The position numbers and the translations under genes are program-made. This document shows, piece after piece, positions 8,862-18,045 of a stretch of 56,944 nt of DNA. The DNA is from Ardenticatenaceae bacterium (GTDB lineage: Bacteria; Chloroflexota; Anaerolineae; Promineifilales; Promineifilaceae). Positions within the stretch are counted from its first letter, which is position 1. Each line of letters begins with the position of its first letter. Under the pieces are notes generated by a model that did no database searches, was not told the DNA's origin, and saw nothing but the letters and a program-made list of their open reading frames with translations. Location: NCBI GenBank assembly GCA_030065875.1, contig JASJCR010000028.1, positions 1 through 56,944 on the forward strand. The letters run 5' to 3'.

Positions 8862-10382
8862 ATGTACGACTATATCATTGTGGGAGCCGGTGCGGCCGGT
8901 TGTGTGTTGGCCAATCGCCTCTCGGCCCGGTCAAAGACCAGCGTGCTGCTGCTGGAGGCGGGCGAAGACGGGGAGAAGCGAGACGTATCGGTTCCTTTGG
9001 CGTGGTCCACTTTGCAGGGCAGCGAGCTTGACTGGCAATTTGATTCAGATGCGCAGATGGGTTTAAACGGCCGGGTTGTTCCTCAACCGCGGGGCAAGGG
9101 ATTGGGTGGGTCAAGCCTGATCAACGCCATGATGTTTGTAATGGGGCACCCGGCAGATTTTGATCGGTGGGCCGCTTTAGGGAATCCGGGATGGGATTTT
9201 GCATCGATGCGGCCGCATTACGAAACCGTACGGGAGATGATGCGGCCGGCGCTGGTCTCACATCAGGTGGCGGTAGAAAAGGCGTTTTTGGAGGCGGCGG
9301 CGAACGCCGGGTATCCGATGCAAGACCGCTTTGAAGAGGGTAAGCAGGAAGGTTTTGGCCGCTATTTGGCCAATATTCGCAAGGGGAAGCGTTATTCAGC
9401 GGCCGAGGCGTATCTCAAACCCGCAATTTATCGCTCAAATTTGACCATTCGCACCGGCGTCCACGTGATGAACCTGCTGTTTAAAGATGATCGGATTGCG
9501 GGCGTGCGCTATTTCAAAGATGATGAGGTGCGCGAGGTCAAGGTCAACAAAGAAATCATTTTGTGCGCCGGTGCGTGTCAATCTCCGCAAATTTTGCTGC
9601 TTTCCGGTTTGGGACCGACTGAGCATCTGCGCCGCTTTGGGGTCCCGGTGCGTCGCCACTTGCCGGGTGTCGGTGAAAATTTGCAGGATCACCCCCTGGT
9701 GCTGCTGCCGTATCGATCTAAAAATGTCGATACGCTGATCGCCAGTCGAGATTTAAAAAAGATGCTGCCGTTTTTCTTTGGCCGCGGCCCGCTGACAACC
9801 AATGCTACGGCCGTGGGGGGCTTTTTGCGTTCGGGTGAGGGGCTGACCGCCCCCGACCTGCAGTTTGTGTTTGTACCCGGTTTGCGGCCGGAGTGGCCCG
9901 GTGAAGGGTTTGGTGTGGCTGTGGAATTATTGACACCCGACAGCCGCGGCCGGGTCATGCTCAAATCCACCGATGCTCTGGACCCACCCCGAATCTCTCC
10001 CTGCTACTTGGAAGCGCCGAGCGATGTCGAACGGCTGCTGCGGGGGGTCAAAATTGCCCATCAGCTCACACAGGTTGAGCCGCTAAGCCGACATACGGTT
10101 GAGCCAATTGTCGAGATTCAAGATGACTTTGATGATGATGCCTGGGTCACTTTGATCCGCCAGCTGGCTGAAACCGGCTATCATCCGGTCGGGACGTGCA
10201 AAATGGGTCCGGCCGATGATCTACAGGCTGTGGTAGATGGTCAATGCCGGGTGCACGGTTTGGAAAGAGTTCGGGTGGTTGATGCATCGATCATGCCCAC
10301 CATTCCGCGAGGAAACACCCACGTGCCAACGATGATGATTGCTGAGAGGGTGGCGAAGATGGTTTTAGAGGATGAAGGGTAG
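8862..10382 (+). CDS. GMC-family FAD oxidoreductase (choline dehydrogenase-like)
   Basis: The protein has 506 residues. The FAD-binding Rossmann motif GAGAAG lies at 8-13, followed by LLLEAG. The first GMC signature is PRGKGLGGSSLINAM, and the C-terminal catalytic region has GYHPVGTCKMG (His441) and PRGNTHVP (Asn485, His487). Family members oxidise alcohols such as choline or sugar derivatives, passing electrons to a quinone/dye acceptor or to oxygen. The substrate cannot be assigned. No signal peptide is visible, because the FAD motif begins at residue 8, so it is probably cytosolic. A GAGGA ribosome site precedes the ATG. The upstream gap is the heptamer array, and no partner such as betB is adjacent. 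Confidence 0.92.
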   Translation: MYDYIIVGAGAAGCVLANRLSARSKTSVLLLEAGEDGEKRDVSVPLAWSTLQGSELDWQFDSDAQMGLNGRVVPQPRGKGLGGSSLINAMMFVMGHPADFDRWAALGNPGWDFASMRPHYETVREMMRPALVSHQVAVEKAFLEAAANAGYPMQDRFEEGKQEGFGRYLANIRKGKRYSAAEAYLKPAIYRSNLTIRTGVHVMNLLFKDDRIAGVRYFKDDEVREVKVNKEIILCAGACQSPQILLLSGLGPTEHLRRFGVPVRRHLPGVGENLQDHPLVLLPYRSKNVDTLIASRDLKKMLPFFFGRGPLTTNATAVGGFLRSGEGLTAPDLQFVFVPGLRPEWPGEGFGVAVELLTPDSRGRVMLKSTDALDPPRISPCYLEAPSDVERLLRGVKIAHQLTQVEPLSRHTVEPIVEIQDDFDDDAWVTLIRQLAETGYHPVGTCKMGPADDLQAVVDGQCRVHGLERVRVVDASIMPTIPRGNTHVPTMMIAERVAKMVLEDEG

Positions 10383-10414
10383 GCAAAAGTAATTGTGGGT
10401 TTATAAGGATAATG

Positions 10415-10477
10415 GTTTATTGGTTTATTAACTTGCCTATTACACCAATCGACTAATATACATTTAAACCAATAAAC
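10415..10477. repeat. 13-bp perfect inverted repeat in an AT-rich gap
   Basis: GTTTATTGGTTTA (10415-10427) and TAAACCAATAAAC (10465-10477) are perfect reverse complements separated by 37 bases. There is no T-run after the second arm, so it does not look like an intrinsic terminator. It occupies most of the 114-base gap between the GMC oxidoreductase and the NUDIX gene. Confidence 0.7.
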
Positions 10478-10496
10478 TAACTTACATTTTTTCCGG

Positions 10497-11108
10497 ATGA
10501 CAAACCAAATCAACCACAATTTGGCAATAAACAACCTTCCTTCTCACAAACCGCGCGATATTTGGTGGCGGTCGTGGTCTAATCAGGCGGCCGTGGCGGC
10601 TATCCTGCGCGAAAACCCCGCATCTTTAGAGCCTGAGGTGCTTCTGATTAAACGCACCGAGCATCCTCATGACCGCTGGTCGGGGCATATGGCCTTTCCT
10701 GGCGGCCGGAGAGATCGTGAGGATGATGGCGTCTATACAACGGCCATTCGCGAGTTAAAAGAGGAAGTCGGGCTGGATATTCACGCATTCGGCCGTGATT
10801 ATGGGAAATTGTCGGACATTATGGCTCAACCGCGCCGCTTGTTGAGCCGGCCGTTAATTGTTTCCCCGTTTATTTTTTGGCTAGATAATGAGCCACCCGC
10901 CTATGATCCTGATCCGCAAGAGGTCGCCGAGATGGTATGGGTTCCGCTCCCTTATCTGGCTAATTCGGAAAACAGGGAATCTATGAAGTGGTCAAAGGGC
11001 AAAATTAATTTGACCTTACCCTGTTATCGGTACCAATCCCATTTGATTTGGGGACTAACCTTGCGAATGCTCGACGAGATGATGGCCGTGATCCAAACTC
11101 AAAATTAA
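10497..11108 (+). CDS. NUDIX hydrolase, CoA-diphosphatase-like
   Basis: The protein has 203 residues. The NUDIX box spans about 69-93 (GGRRD..., then RELKEEVGL), which binds Mg2+ and hydrolyses a nucleoside diphosphate linked to another group. The preceding LLIKRTEHPHDRWSGHMAFPGG resembles the UPF0035-type signature of CoA pyrophosphatases (NUDT7/NudL type), so CoA or an acyl-CoA is the likely substrate; this is family inference. The ATG at 10497 has no recognisable ribosome site. It stands alone as a small soluble protein between unrelated genes, probably with housekeeping-clean-up roles. Confidence 0.85.
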   Translation: MTNQINHNLAINNLPSHKPRDIWWRSWSNQAAVAAILRENPASLEPEVLLIKRTEHPHDRWSGHMAFPGGRRDREDDGVYTTAIRELKEEVGLDIHAFGRDYGKLSDIMAQPRRLLSRPLIVSPFIFWLDNEPPAYDPDPQEVAEMVWVPLPYLANSENRESMKWSKGKINLTLPCYRYQSHLIWGLTLRMLDEMMAVIQTQN

Positions 11109-11143
11109 TATCAATTTGATAGAAGCCGATTAAAATTAGCCAG

Positions 11144-12145
11144 ATGTTTTCCGCAAAAATTATTTTTGGTCCAGACGTTTTTACTCAAATTTCAGCAGCT
11201 GAATGGAATCAATTGGTTGAAGGTAGTATGGTTAATACCCCTTTCCAGCGGCATGACTATCAAGCTGCCTGGTGGCGCCATTTAGGAGACGGTGAATTAT
11301 TAACGGTGGTTGTAACCGACCAGGAAGGGGATTTACGCGGCCTGGCACCGTTTAATTTGCGAAACGGCCGCCTGGTTTTCAACGCCAGCAAAGAAGAAAC
11401 CGACTATCTCGATATTGTGACTCGAGCGGAGGATGCCGAAAAGGTTTGGGAAAGGATTATTGACTGTTTGTGTAGCGAGAATTGTCCAGCCTGGGACGTC
11501 CTTGATTGTTACAATATCCCGGCTGAATCCCCCTCAAAAACTATTTTGCCTCGACTTGCATCTGGTCGAGGTTTTCTTTTTACGGAGGAAATTGCCGAAG
11601 TTTGCCCGGTGGTTTATCTGGAACACGACTTTGAAGGGTATCTGGCTGCACTTGACAAAAAACAGCGCCACGAGATAAGGCGAAAAATGCGGCGGGCAAA
11701 TGGAGCCGAGGCCGTGCTACATTTGGTAAATCAAGAGGATGATTTGACGGCACAGGTGGATATTTTTCTGGATTTGCTGCAAAAAAGCACGCCCGAAAAA
11801 GGGGCGTGGCTCAATGAAGGCCGATCCGCCCTGTTTCACGAAGTTGCTCAGGCCGCCCTGGCAGATGGCACCCTGCTCCTCATGTTTATGGAAATGGATG
11901 GGGAAGCGATATCGGCTTTGTTTAACTTTTGCTACAACGGCCGGATATGGGTGTATAACTCGGGAATCGACATGACCCGCTTTGGGCACCTCAGTTTGGG
12001 GGTTGTTTTAACGGCCCAGGCGATAAAATACGCCACGGAAAATCAATGCCAAACCTTTGATTTTTTGCGTGGAAATGAAGGGTATAAATATCGCTTTGGC
12101 GCTCAGGATACGATTATTTATCGCGTACAGGTTCATCGGGGATAG
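11144..12145 (+). CDS. GNAT-fold acetyltransferase of the CelD/BioF2-like (FemAB-related) group
   Basis: The protein has 333 residues and a double-GNAT style layout. The N-terminal half has NTPFQRHDYQAAWWRHLGDG, typical of Acetyltransf_6 (CelD/BcsL) proteins. A basic stretch KKQRHEIRRKMRRA lies in the middle, and the C-terminal half ends TFDFLRGNEGYKYRFGA, the characteristic final motif. Homologues act on polysaccharide or cell-wall precursors, and the next gene is a glycosyltransferase, which fits a cell-surface or small-thiol pathway; the substrate is unknown. No ribosome site is present. A TAAAAT hexamer ends seven bases before the ATG, so the mRNA may be leaderless. Confidence 0.8.
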   Translation: MFSAKIIFGPDVFTQISAAEWNQLVEGSMVNTPFQRHDYQAAWWRHLGDGELLTVVVTDQEGDLRGLAPFNLRNGRLVFNASKEETDYLDIVTRAEDAEKVWERIIDCLCSENCPAWDVLDCYNIPAESPSKTILPRLASGRGFLFTEEIAEVCPVVYLEHDFEGYLAALDKKQRHEIRRKMRRANGAEAVLHLVNQEDDLTAQVDIFLDLLQKSTPEKGAWLNEGRSALFHEVAQAALADGTLLLMFMEMDGEAISALFNFCYNGRIWVYNSGIDMTRFGHLSLGVVLTAQAIKYATENQCQTFDFLRGNEGYKYRFGAQDTIIYRVQVHRG

Positions 12146-12223
12146 AAGAGAGAAAAAAGAAGAGATAGAATCGGGTCGCTCTTGGAAGTCAAGCAAGAGG
12201 GAGGCCGATTAAAGGGAAACAGC

Positions 12224-13546
12224 GTGAGGCAATTAAAAGTTAAACGAATAGCTATGTTAAGCGTTCATACCTGCCCACTGGCGATGATGGGGGGCAAAAA
12301 AACCGGCGGTATGAACGTATACGTCCGGGATTTGGCTCGAGAACTCGGCCGAATGGGGATCCAGGTTGACGTGTTCACGCGCTCAGAAGATGATTGTCAA
12401 CCTCAGATCAAGCACGATTTGGGGTTTGGGGCGCGGGTCATCCACATTGCGGCCGGTCCCGAAGTGCCGGTTCATCCACGGGAAATCGTGGCTCATCTGG
12501 ATGAGTTTGTGTCTGGCGTAATCGAATTTTCTCACGAAGAAGAAGCCTCGTACGATTTAATTCACAGCCACTATTGGCTTTCTGGTCTGGTTGCTGAAAA
12601 ATTGCGTCAGGCGTGGGAGCCGGAATTTGGTGATCGTTTGCCCATCGTGCAGATGTTTCACACGCTGGGGCATATGAAAAACAAGATAAATCCCGATGAC
12701 GCTGAGAAAGCGTCCGAGGATCGGATTGATGGGGAGCACCATATCATTCATCACGTCGCTGATGCCATCATCGCCCCCACCCCGGTTGAGAAAGAACAGC
12801 TTCTCAACCTGTATGATGCGGACCCCGCGATTATACATATATTGCCGCCGGGGGTTGATCTGAGTCGCTTTATGCCTCTGGATCGCACCGAATCCCGGCG
12901 AGCGATTGGGATTCCCTGTCAGGGAAAGAATATCATGTTTGTCGGCCGGATTGAGCCTCTCAAGGGGATAGACACCCTAATTGAGGCGGCCGCCATTCTC
13001 AGGCGGCGTATGCCGGATCTGATGGAAAAGACCTGTTTTTCGATTGTCGGGGGTGATCCGTGGGCGGAAAACCCGGCCAAGGAAATGAAGCGGCTGCAAG
13101 CTTTGCGGGATGAATTACACGTGTCTGATGTCGTTGGTTTTTTGGGGGCCAAAAATCAAAATGAGCTGCCAAAATACTATGCGGCGGCCGAAGTGGTCGT
13201 CATGCCCTCCCATTATGAAAGTTTTGGTTTGGTCGCCCTGGAAGCGATGGCCATGGGCACGCCGGTTATCGCCTCAGAAGTTGGTGGATTGGCCCATTTG
13301 GTAAAAGATGGGGTGACCGGTTTTCACGTTCCTTCCCGGGACCCGGAGGCCCTGGCTGACCGCATTTGCTGCCTGTTGAGCGACTCTGTGCTGCGCAATC
13401 GGTTAGGCCGGCAGGCAAAACGATACGCACACGAATACGATTGGCACGTCATCACGGAGAGGATGATCGATTTTTATCACTCCCTGATTTCCCCGCAACC
13501 GGTGGTTGAGGCTGCTGTTCCCGTTCCCTGCCTCGATCTTTTTTAA
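12224..13546 (+). CDS. GT4 glycosyltransferase, MshA / sucrose-phosphate-synthase-like
   Basis: The protein has about 440 residues. The N-terminus AMLSVHTCPLAMMGGKKTGG with GGMNVYVRDLARELGR is the signature of the MshA/SPS branch of GT4 enzymes. The donor-binding half carries FVGRIEPLKGIDTLIEAA and SHYESFGLVALEAMAMG, the EX7E motif. MshA transfers GlcNAc to inositol phosphate in mycothiol synthesis, and other members make sucrose phosphate or glycolipids, so the exact product is open. I chose the GTG at 12224, which has a weak AAGGGA upstream; a TTG at 12182 and an ATG at 12254 are alternatives. It follows the CelD-like acetyltransferase in the same direction with a short gap. Confidence 0.85.
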   Translation: MRQLKVKRIAMLSVHTCPLAMMGGKKTGGMNVYVRDLARELGRMGIQVDVFTRSEDDCQPQIKHDLGFGARVIHIAAGPEVPVHPREIVAHLDEFVSGVIEFSHEEEASYDLIHSHYWLSGLVAEKLRQAWEPEFGDRLPIVQMFHTLGHMKNKINPDDAEKASEDRIDGEHHIIHHVADAIIAPTPVEKEQLLNLYDADPAIIHILPPGVDLSRFMPLDRTESRRAIGIPCQGKNIMFVGRIEPLKGIDTLIEAAAILRRRMPDLMEKTCFSIVGGDPWAENPAKEMKRLQALRDELHVSDVVGFLGAKNQNELPKYYAAAEVVVMPSHYESFGLVALEAMAMGTPVIASEVGGLAHLVKDGVTGFHVPSRDPEALADRICCLLSDSVLRNRLGRQAKRYAHEYDWHVITERMIDFYHSLISPQPVVEAAVPVPCLDLF

Positions 13547-13573
13547 TCGCTTCTGCCCGGCAAGGATGTGCTG

Positions 13574-14071
13574 ATGGTTAAACAGACACGCGAAATGCAC
13601 TCGGCCAAAAAAATCGCCCTGGTGGCTCACGACAACAAAAAAGATGATTTGCTAGAGTGGGCTACCTTTAACAAGGAGACGCTCGTGCGCCATCGTCTCT
13701 ATGCGACCGGCACAACCGGCTCGATTTTGTCCCGAGAATTGGGATTGGTCATCACGAAGCTGCAAAGCGGTCCATTGGGCGGTGATCAACAGGTTGGGGC
13801 CAAGATAGCAGAGGGAGAAATCGATTTTTTGATCTTTTTTTGGGATCCACTGGCCGCTCAACCGCACGATCCGGATGTTAAGGCGCTGCTGCGTCTAGCT
13901 GTAGTGTGGAATATTCCAGTGGCCATGAATCGCACCACGGCCGACTTCTTAATCTCCTCCCCGATTATGAATGCCGAGTACGAGCGGCGGTTGACCGATT
14001 ATGAGGATTATAAAAACAGGTTTCAGAAGACCACAGACCACAGACATCAGACCACAGATGGTGATGATTGA
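13574..14071 (+). CDS. mgsA: Methylglyoxal synthase
   Basis: The protein has about 165 residues. MgsA converts dihydroxyacetone phosphate to methylglyoxal and phosphate, bypassing lower glycolysis. Signature segments are [22 protein letters not shown], the phosphate loop [12 protein letters not shown] and [20 protein letters not shown] with the active-site Asp/His region. The ATG at 13574 is preferred over the GTG at 13568 because AAGG at 13562-13565 sits eight bases before it. The last roughly 15 residues ([13 protein letters not shown]) are encoded by a CAGACnn heptamer array and have no counterpart in the usual 150-residue family members, so they look like a repeat-derived extension. Confidence 0.93.
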   Translation: MVKQTREMHSAKKIALVAHDNKKDDLLEWATFNKETLVRHRLYATGTTGSILSRELGLVITKLQSGPLGGDQQVGAKIAEGEIDFLIFFWDPLAAQPHDPDVKALLRLAVVWNIPVAMNRTTADFLISSPIMNAEYERRLTDYEDYKNRFQKTTDHRHQTTDGDD

Positions 14072-14113
14072 TGGGGCTTTAATCTGAAGTCTGAGGTCTG
14101 CCGTCTGAGGTCT
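14027..14113. repeat. Inverted pair of CAGACnn heptamer arrays, left arm coding
   Basis: The left arm (14027-14058) is a 7-base array of CCACAGA/CATCAGA type and forms the last codons of mgsA. The right arm (14081-14113) is TCTGAAG/TCTGAGG/TCTGCCG in the opposite sense. The loop is about 22 bases and contains the mgsA stop. The rest of the gap up to 14272 is AT-rich with no clear feature except the AAGGAG ribosome site of the next gene. Confidence 0.85.
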
Positions 14114-14272
14114 TTATATAAGTATCCCCTTATCCTTTCTTTTCGATTTGCGCGAACCCCATTAAAATCAGGAGGGTGAGAAATACACATTGCATAGTTA
14201 AAAAAATAATCCAAAAGGCTGGCGTTCCTGCAAAGGTGAAAAACGCAGCTTTGATATCATAAGGAGCGCCTA

Positions 14273-15169
14273 ATGTTTCAAAATCCGACAGATGTACGGG
14301 AAAGAATGTCCAATGAGCAGTACATCGCTTCCGATGAGATTGCAACGGTCGTGTACCTGGCTCAATCTTTAGGGAAGCCGGTGTTGGCTGAAGGACCGGC
14401 TGGTGTCGGGAAAACCGAGCTGGCCAAAGTGTGGTCTTCCGCCACGGGACGGCCGCTGATTCGCCTCCAGTGTTACGAAGGGTTAGACGAGAGCAAAGCG
14501 CTATATGAGTGGGAGTACGCCAAGCAAATGCTGTACACCCAGCTGCTCCGCGACACGCTCAAAGATGTATTAAGCGGGGCTAATACGCTACGTGAAGCAG
14601 CGACCCGCCTTTCTCAGGAAGACAACGTCTTTTTCTCTGAAGAATTTCTATTGCCGCGCCCCCTGCTAACGGCTCTGATGTCTGACGAGCCGGTTGTTTT
14701 GCTGATTGACGAAATTGACCGGGCGGACGTGGAGTTTGAAGCGTTTCTCCTGGAGGTATTGAGTGATTTTCAGGTCAGCATTCCCGAACTGGGAACCATT
14801 CAGGCGAAACATCAGCCGATGGTGCTGCTGACCAGCAACAATACGCGTGAGCTTAGCGAAGCTTTGAAGCGCCGCTGCCTCTTTCTCTTTGTGGATTACC
14901 CCAAATTTGAAGATGAATTAAATATTGTGCGTTTGAAGGTGCCTGATCTCAAGGAAGATTTGGCTCGTCAGGCGGTTAGCGTGGTCCAGGAATTGCGCCG
15001 CATGAATTTACGCAAGATGCCCAGCATCAGTGAAACGCTTGATTGGGCTCGCGCTCTGGTGACGCTCAATGCCAAAGAAATTGATAAAGACACGCTTGAA
15101 AATACGTTGACCGTCCTGCTAAAGTATGAAGCGGATGTGCAGCAGGCCCAGCGGCGCATGGGGCATTAA
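14273..15169 (+). CDS. MoxR-family AAA+ ATPase (CoxD-like)
   Basis: The protein has 298 residues. Walker A GPAGVGKTE lies at 41-49, Walker B VVLLIDEIDRAD from 141, the sensor-1 region LLTSNNTRELSEALKRRC follows, and a C-terminal lid helix bundle completes the fold. MoxR ATPases act with VWA-domain partners as chaperones that insert cofactors or remodel complexes, as CoxD does for Mo-CO dehydrogenase and RavA for its clients. Two VWA genes follow directly in the same direction, making a three-gene module. A strong AAGGAG site sits seven bases before the ATG. No CO dehydrogenase, methanol dehydrogenase or other client lies nearby, so the target is unknown. Confidence 0.92.
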   Translation: MFQNPTDVRERMSNEQYIASDEIATVVYLAQSLGKPVLAEGPAGVGKTELAKVWSSATGRPLIRLQCYEGLDESKALYEWEYAKQMLYTQLLRDTLKDVLSGANTLREAATRLSQEDNVFFSEEFLLPRPLLTALMSDEPVVLLIDEIDRADVEFEAFLLEVLSDFQVSIPELGTIQAKHQPMVLLTSNNTRELSEALKRRCLFLFVDYPKFEDELNIVRLKVPDLKEDLARQAVSVVQELRRMNLRKMPSISETLDWARALVTLNAKEIDKDTLENTLTVLLKYEADVQQAQRRMGH

Positions 15170-15231
15170 TTTTGGGAAAGTGAAGTCGATGCGACTGAGA
15201 GAATCGCATCGACTTTAAAGGATTTAACATC

Positions 15232-16614
15232 ATGGATGATCGGGTTGTCGAATTTGTTCGCGGGCTGCGCGCGGCCGGGGTTCGGGTTTCCGTTGCCGAA
15301 AGCGCCGATGCCCTGGAGGCCGCCCAGGTAATGGGCGTGCGCGATCGAGATTTGTTTCGCGCCTCTCTCCGGGCCACGCTGGTTAAAGAGGTTGAAGGGT
15401 TCCGCGTCTTTGATGAACTATTTCCGCTGTACTTCAGCAGCGATGAGCCACCCCTGCAAAATGTTTTTGATCAGTTAAACCCCGATGATGAGAATATGCT
15501 CCGCGCCGCTCTGCAGGCGCTTTCTGGCTCCCTGGATCAGCTGCTCGATTGGCTGATGAGCGGCGAGGGTCCAACCAAAGAGGAGCTGGAAGAGATGGCT
15601 GAGCAAGCCGGCCGCCGCTGGGCGCGAGATCCCCGTGATGCCCAATTTGTCACCCGCGAAATGATGCGCGAAATGGGGTTTGACAAGCTGGAAGAAAAAC
15701 TGGCTGAGCTGATACAAAAACTTCAAGAGATGGGGATGAGCAACGAGGCGATCCAAAAATTGTTGGGATTGGTGGACGCCAATCGGGAAATGCTGGTCGA
15801 GCATATGGCCCAACAGGTCGGCCGGCAAATCGCCCAGGATCGGGCGGAAATGCCGGAAGGGCTTTATGATTCTGATTTGATGGGGAAATCGTTTGATTCC
15901 CTTAACGATGAAGAGAAACTGGAGCTGCGCAAAGAATTAACCCGTCTTGTCAGCCAGCTAAAAACGCGGGCCGCCTTGCGCCGCAAAAAGGGGCAAAAAG
16001 GGAAATTTGATGCCAAATCAACTATCCGCTCCAGTCAGCGTTTTGGCGGGGTACCGTTTGATTTGCGCTGGAAACGGCGAAAAACCAAACCCAGCCTGGT
16101 GTTGCTTTTGGATGTTTCCGGCTCTTTGAAGGAAACCGTTGACTTTGCGCTTCGACTGATCTATGAACTGCAGGATCAGGTTTCAAAGGTGCGATCTTTT
16201 GCCTTTTACAAAGATTTGGCCGAAATAACCGACATCATGTCTCGTGTTGATCCCAAAACCGATGACGACATTTATTATCCGGTACGCATGGCGGTTCAGG
16301 GTGGCCCCTACATGACCGACCTGGGCAAAGGATTAGAAATCTTTTTTGACAAGCATTTAGATTCACTCAACAGTCGCTCAACGGTCATCGTGGTGGGCGA
16401 CGGATGCAACAGCTATAATCCACCGCGGGCTGATTTGTTAAAAGAAATGCAAAAACGGGCCAAGCGGCTGATCTGGTTTAATACCGAAGATCCCTGGCAG
16501 CGGCAGGACGACAGCGATATGGAGCATTATTTACCGTATTGTGATGCGGTGTACCCGGTGCGCAACTTGCGCCAGCTTTCATCGGCCGTCGATCAATTTT
16601 TGGCCGATGCCTGA
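15232..16614 (+). CDS. VWA-domain protein, CoxE-like (first of two paralogues)
   Basis: The protein has 460 residues. The N-terminal region (MDDRVVEFVRGLRAAGVRVS) is typical of CoxE/YehP-type proteins and is followed by a helical, Glu-rich middle. A basic stretch (KTRAALRRKKGQKGKFDAKS) comes before the C-terminal von Willebrand A domain, whose MIDAS motif is DVSGS starting at Asp294; VVGDGCNSY follows. MIDAS sites bind Mg2+ and mediate protein contacts with the MoxR ATPase or client. It is co-directional with the MoxR gene (62-base gap) and with its own paralogue of identical length. A pseudo-palindromic 'gaagtcgatgcgactga...gcatcgact' sequence sits in the leader. Confidence 0.9.
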   Translation: MDDRVVEFVRGLRAAGVRVSVAESADALEAAQVMGVRDRDLFRASLRATLVKEVEGFRVFDELFPLYFSSDEPPLQNVFDQLNPDDENMLRAALQALSGSLDQLLDWLMSGEGPTKEELEEMAEQAGRRWARDPRDAQFVTREMMREMGFDKLEEKLAELIQKLQEMGMSNEAIQKLLGLVDANREMLVEHMAQQVGRQIAQDRAEMPEGLYDSDLMGKSFDSLNDEEKLELRKELTRLVSQLKTRAALRRKKGQKGKFDAKSTIRSSQRFGGVPFDLRWKRRKTKPSLVLLLDVSGSLKETVDFALRLIYELQDQVSKVRSFAFYKDLAEITDIMSRVDPKTDDDIYYPVRMAVQGGPYMTDLGKGLEIFFDKHLDSLNSRSTVIVVGDGCNSYNPPRADLLKEMQKRAKRLIWFNTEDPWQRQDDSDMEHYLPYCDAVYPVRNLRQLSSAVDQFLADA

Positions 16615-16635
16615 TCGGCCGGGTAATCAAACACA

Positions 16636-18018
16636 ATGGATGATCGCATCGTAGAATTTATCCGCGGTTTGCGGGCCGGGGGTGTTCCGATTTCAACGGC
16701 CGAAGAGCTAGATGCCCTTTCGGCCATTGTCCTCTTGGGGATCGGCGAAAAAGATCTGTTTGCGCAGAGCTTAAAAACGACGTTGATCAAGCATGTTGCC
16801 GATCGAGAGCTGTTTGATGAGCTGTTTCCGATTTATTTCAGCCACAGCGATCTAAATTTGCAAAATGCCCTCGATGATTTATCTGGTGACGAAGAGCAGA
16901 TGCTCCAGCAGGCCCTTTCTTCGTTTGACGAACGACTGGGGCGGCTTCTCGAATGGTTGGCGAGCGGTGATGGCCCATCAGCCGACCAGCTGCAGGAGTT
17001 AATGGATCAGTCGGGCATTCGCTGGGCCACGACCCCCGGCGCGGCCGTATGGGTTACCCGACGCATGCTCCAACAGATGGGGTTTGGGCAGCTTGAGGAA
17101 AAACTGCAGGAATTGGCCCAGCGACTGCGGCAGTTGGGTATGCAGGATGAGTCGATTCGCAAGGTGTTGGGGGTGGTTGAGGTCAATCGCGAGCAGCTGA
17201 CCAATTACGTGGCTGAGCAGGTGAAGCTGGAAATTTCACGGCGACGAGCAGAAAGGCCGCGCGATATTCAGGGCTCGGATTTGATGCAAAAGTCGTTTCA
17301 CGCCCTGTCGGCCGCCGATGTGGCCGAGCTCCGGGCGGAAATTCGGCGAATTGTCAATCAGCTCAAAACCCGAGCGGCGCTGCGACGCAAAAAAGGGGTC
17401 AAGGGCAAATTTGATTCTCGGTCGACCATTCGCCAAAATTTGCGCTACGGCAGTATTCCCATCGACATCCAATTCAAGAAGAAGAAACTCAAGCCGGATA
17501 TCGTCCTGATTTTTGACGTCTCCCGATCGATGCAGACCATTATCGAGTTTCTCCTTCATTTTGTATTGGAAATGCAGGATCAGGTTTCAAGATTGCGCAG
17601 CTTTGCTTATTACGACAATTTGGGGGACGTCACCGATATTATAAAAAAAGCGGATGTGCGGGCTCTCGATCAGGCGTTTGTGGCGGTTCAGCAGGGGATT
17701 CCGGGTTATCTGTGGCGCACCAATCTCGGATTTAGCCTGCACACATTTTTCCAAACTCACCTGAGCGCGGTTACCGGCAGATCAACGGTGATTATCATTG
17801 GTGACGGCCGCAATAATTATGCGAACCCGCGGCTCGATTTAATCGCTCAGCTGCAAAAAAGAGCGCGAAAATTGGTGTGGTTTACTCCGGAAAACCAGCA
17901 AATCTGGGGGAGTGGGGACAGCGATATGGATCAGTATGCCCCTTTGTGTGATGAGGTGTACCAGATACGAAATTTGGCCCAGCTGGCCACAGCCATCGAT
18001 CGAGTTTTTGTTGAATAG
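16636..18018 (+). CDS. VWA-domain protein, CoxE-like (second paralogue)
   Basis: The protein has 460 residues, exactly the length of the preceding one. It starts with the matching MDDRIVEFIRGLRAGGVPIS, and its MIDAS motif DVSRS begins at the identical residue 294, so the pair arose by tandem duplication followed by divergence without length change. Shared blocks include KTRAALRRKKGVKGKFDSRS and the MQDQVSRLRSFAYY region. Ser-Arg-Ser replaces Ser-Gly-Ser but the DxSxS ligands are kept, so metal binding is expected. The gap to the first paralogue is only 21 bases. Together with the MoxR ATPase it would form a hetero-VWA chaperone complex; this is inference from operon structure. Confidence 0.9.
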   Translation: MDDRIVEFIRGLRAGGVPISTAEELDALSAIVLLGIGEKDLFAQSLKTTLIKHVADRELFDELFPIYFSHSDLNLQNALDDLSGDEEQMLQQALSSFDERLGRLLEWLASGDGPSADQLQELMDQSGIRWATTPGAAVWVTRRMLQQMGFGQLEEKLQELAQRLRQLGMQDESIRKVLGVVEVNREQLTNYVAEQVKLEISRRRAERPRDIQGSDLMQKSFHALSAADVAELRAEIRRIVNQLKTRAALRRKKGVKGKFDSRSTIRQNLRYGSIPIDIQFKKKKLKPDIVLIFDVSRSMQTIIEFLLHFVLEMQDQVSRLRSFAYYDNLGDVTDIIKKADVRALDQAFVAVQQGIPGYLWRTNLGFSLHTFFQTHLSAVTGRSTVIIIGDGRNNYANPRLDLIAQLQKRARKLVWFTPENQQIWGSGDSDMDQYAPLCDEVYQIRNLAQLATAIDRVFVE

Positions 18019-18045
18019 ACGTTCCCACTTTAAAGAGAGAATCCT

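Noticed and set aside
14130..14345. Minus-strand 71-codon open frame with a hydrophobic end (LTMQCVFLTLLILMGF)
   Set aside because: It overlaps the ribosome site and start of the MoxR gene, starts inside that gene, and lacks its own ribosome site; the hydrophobic run is likely chance.
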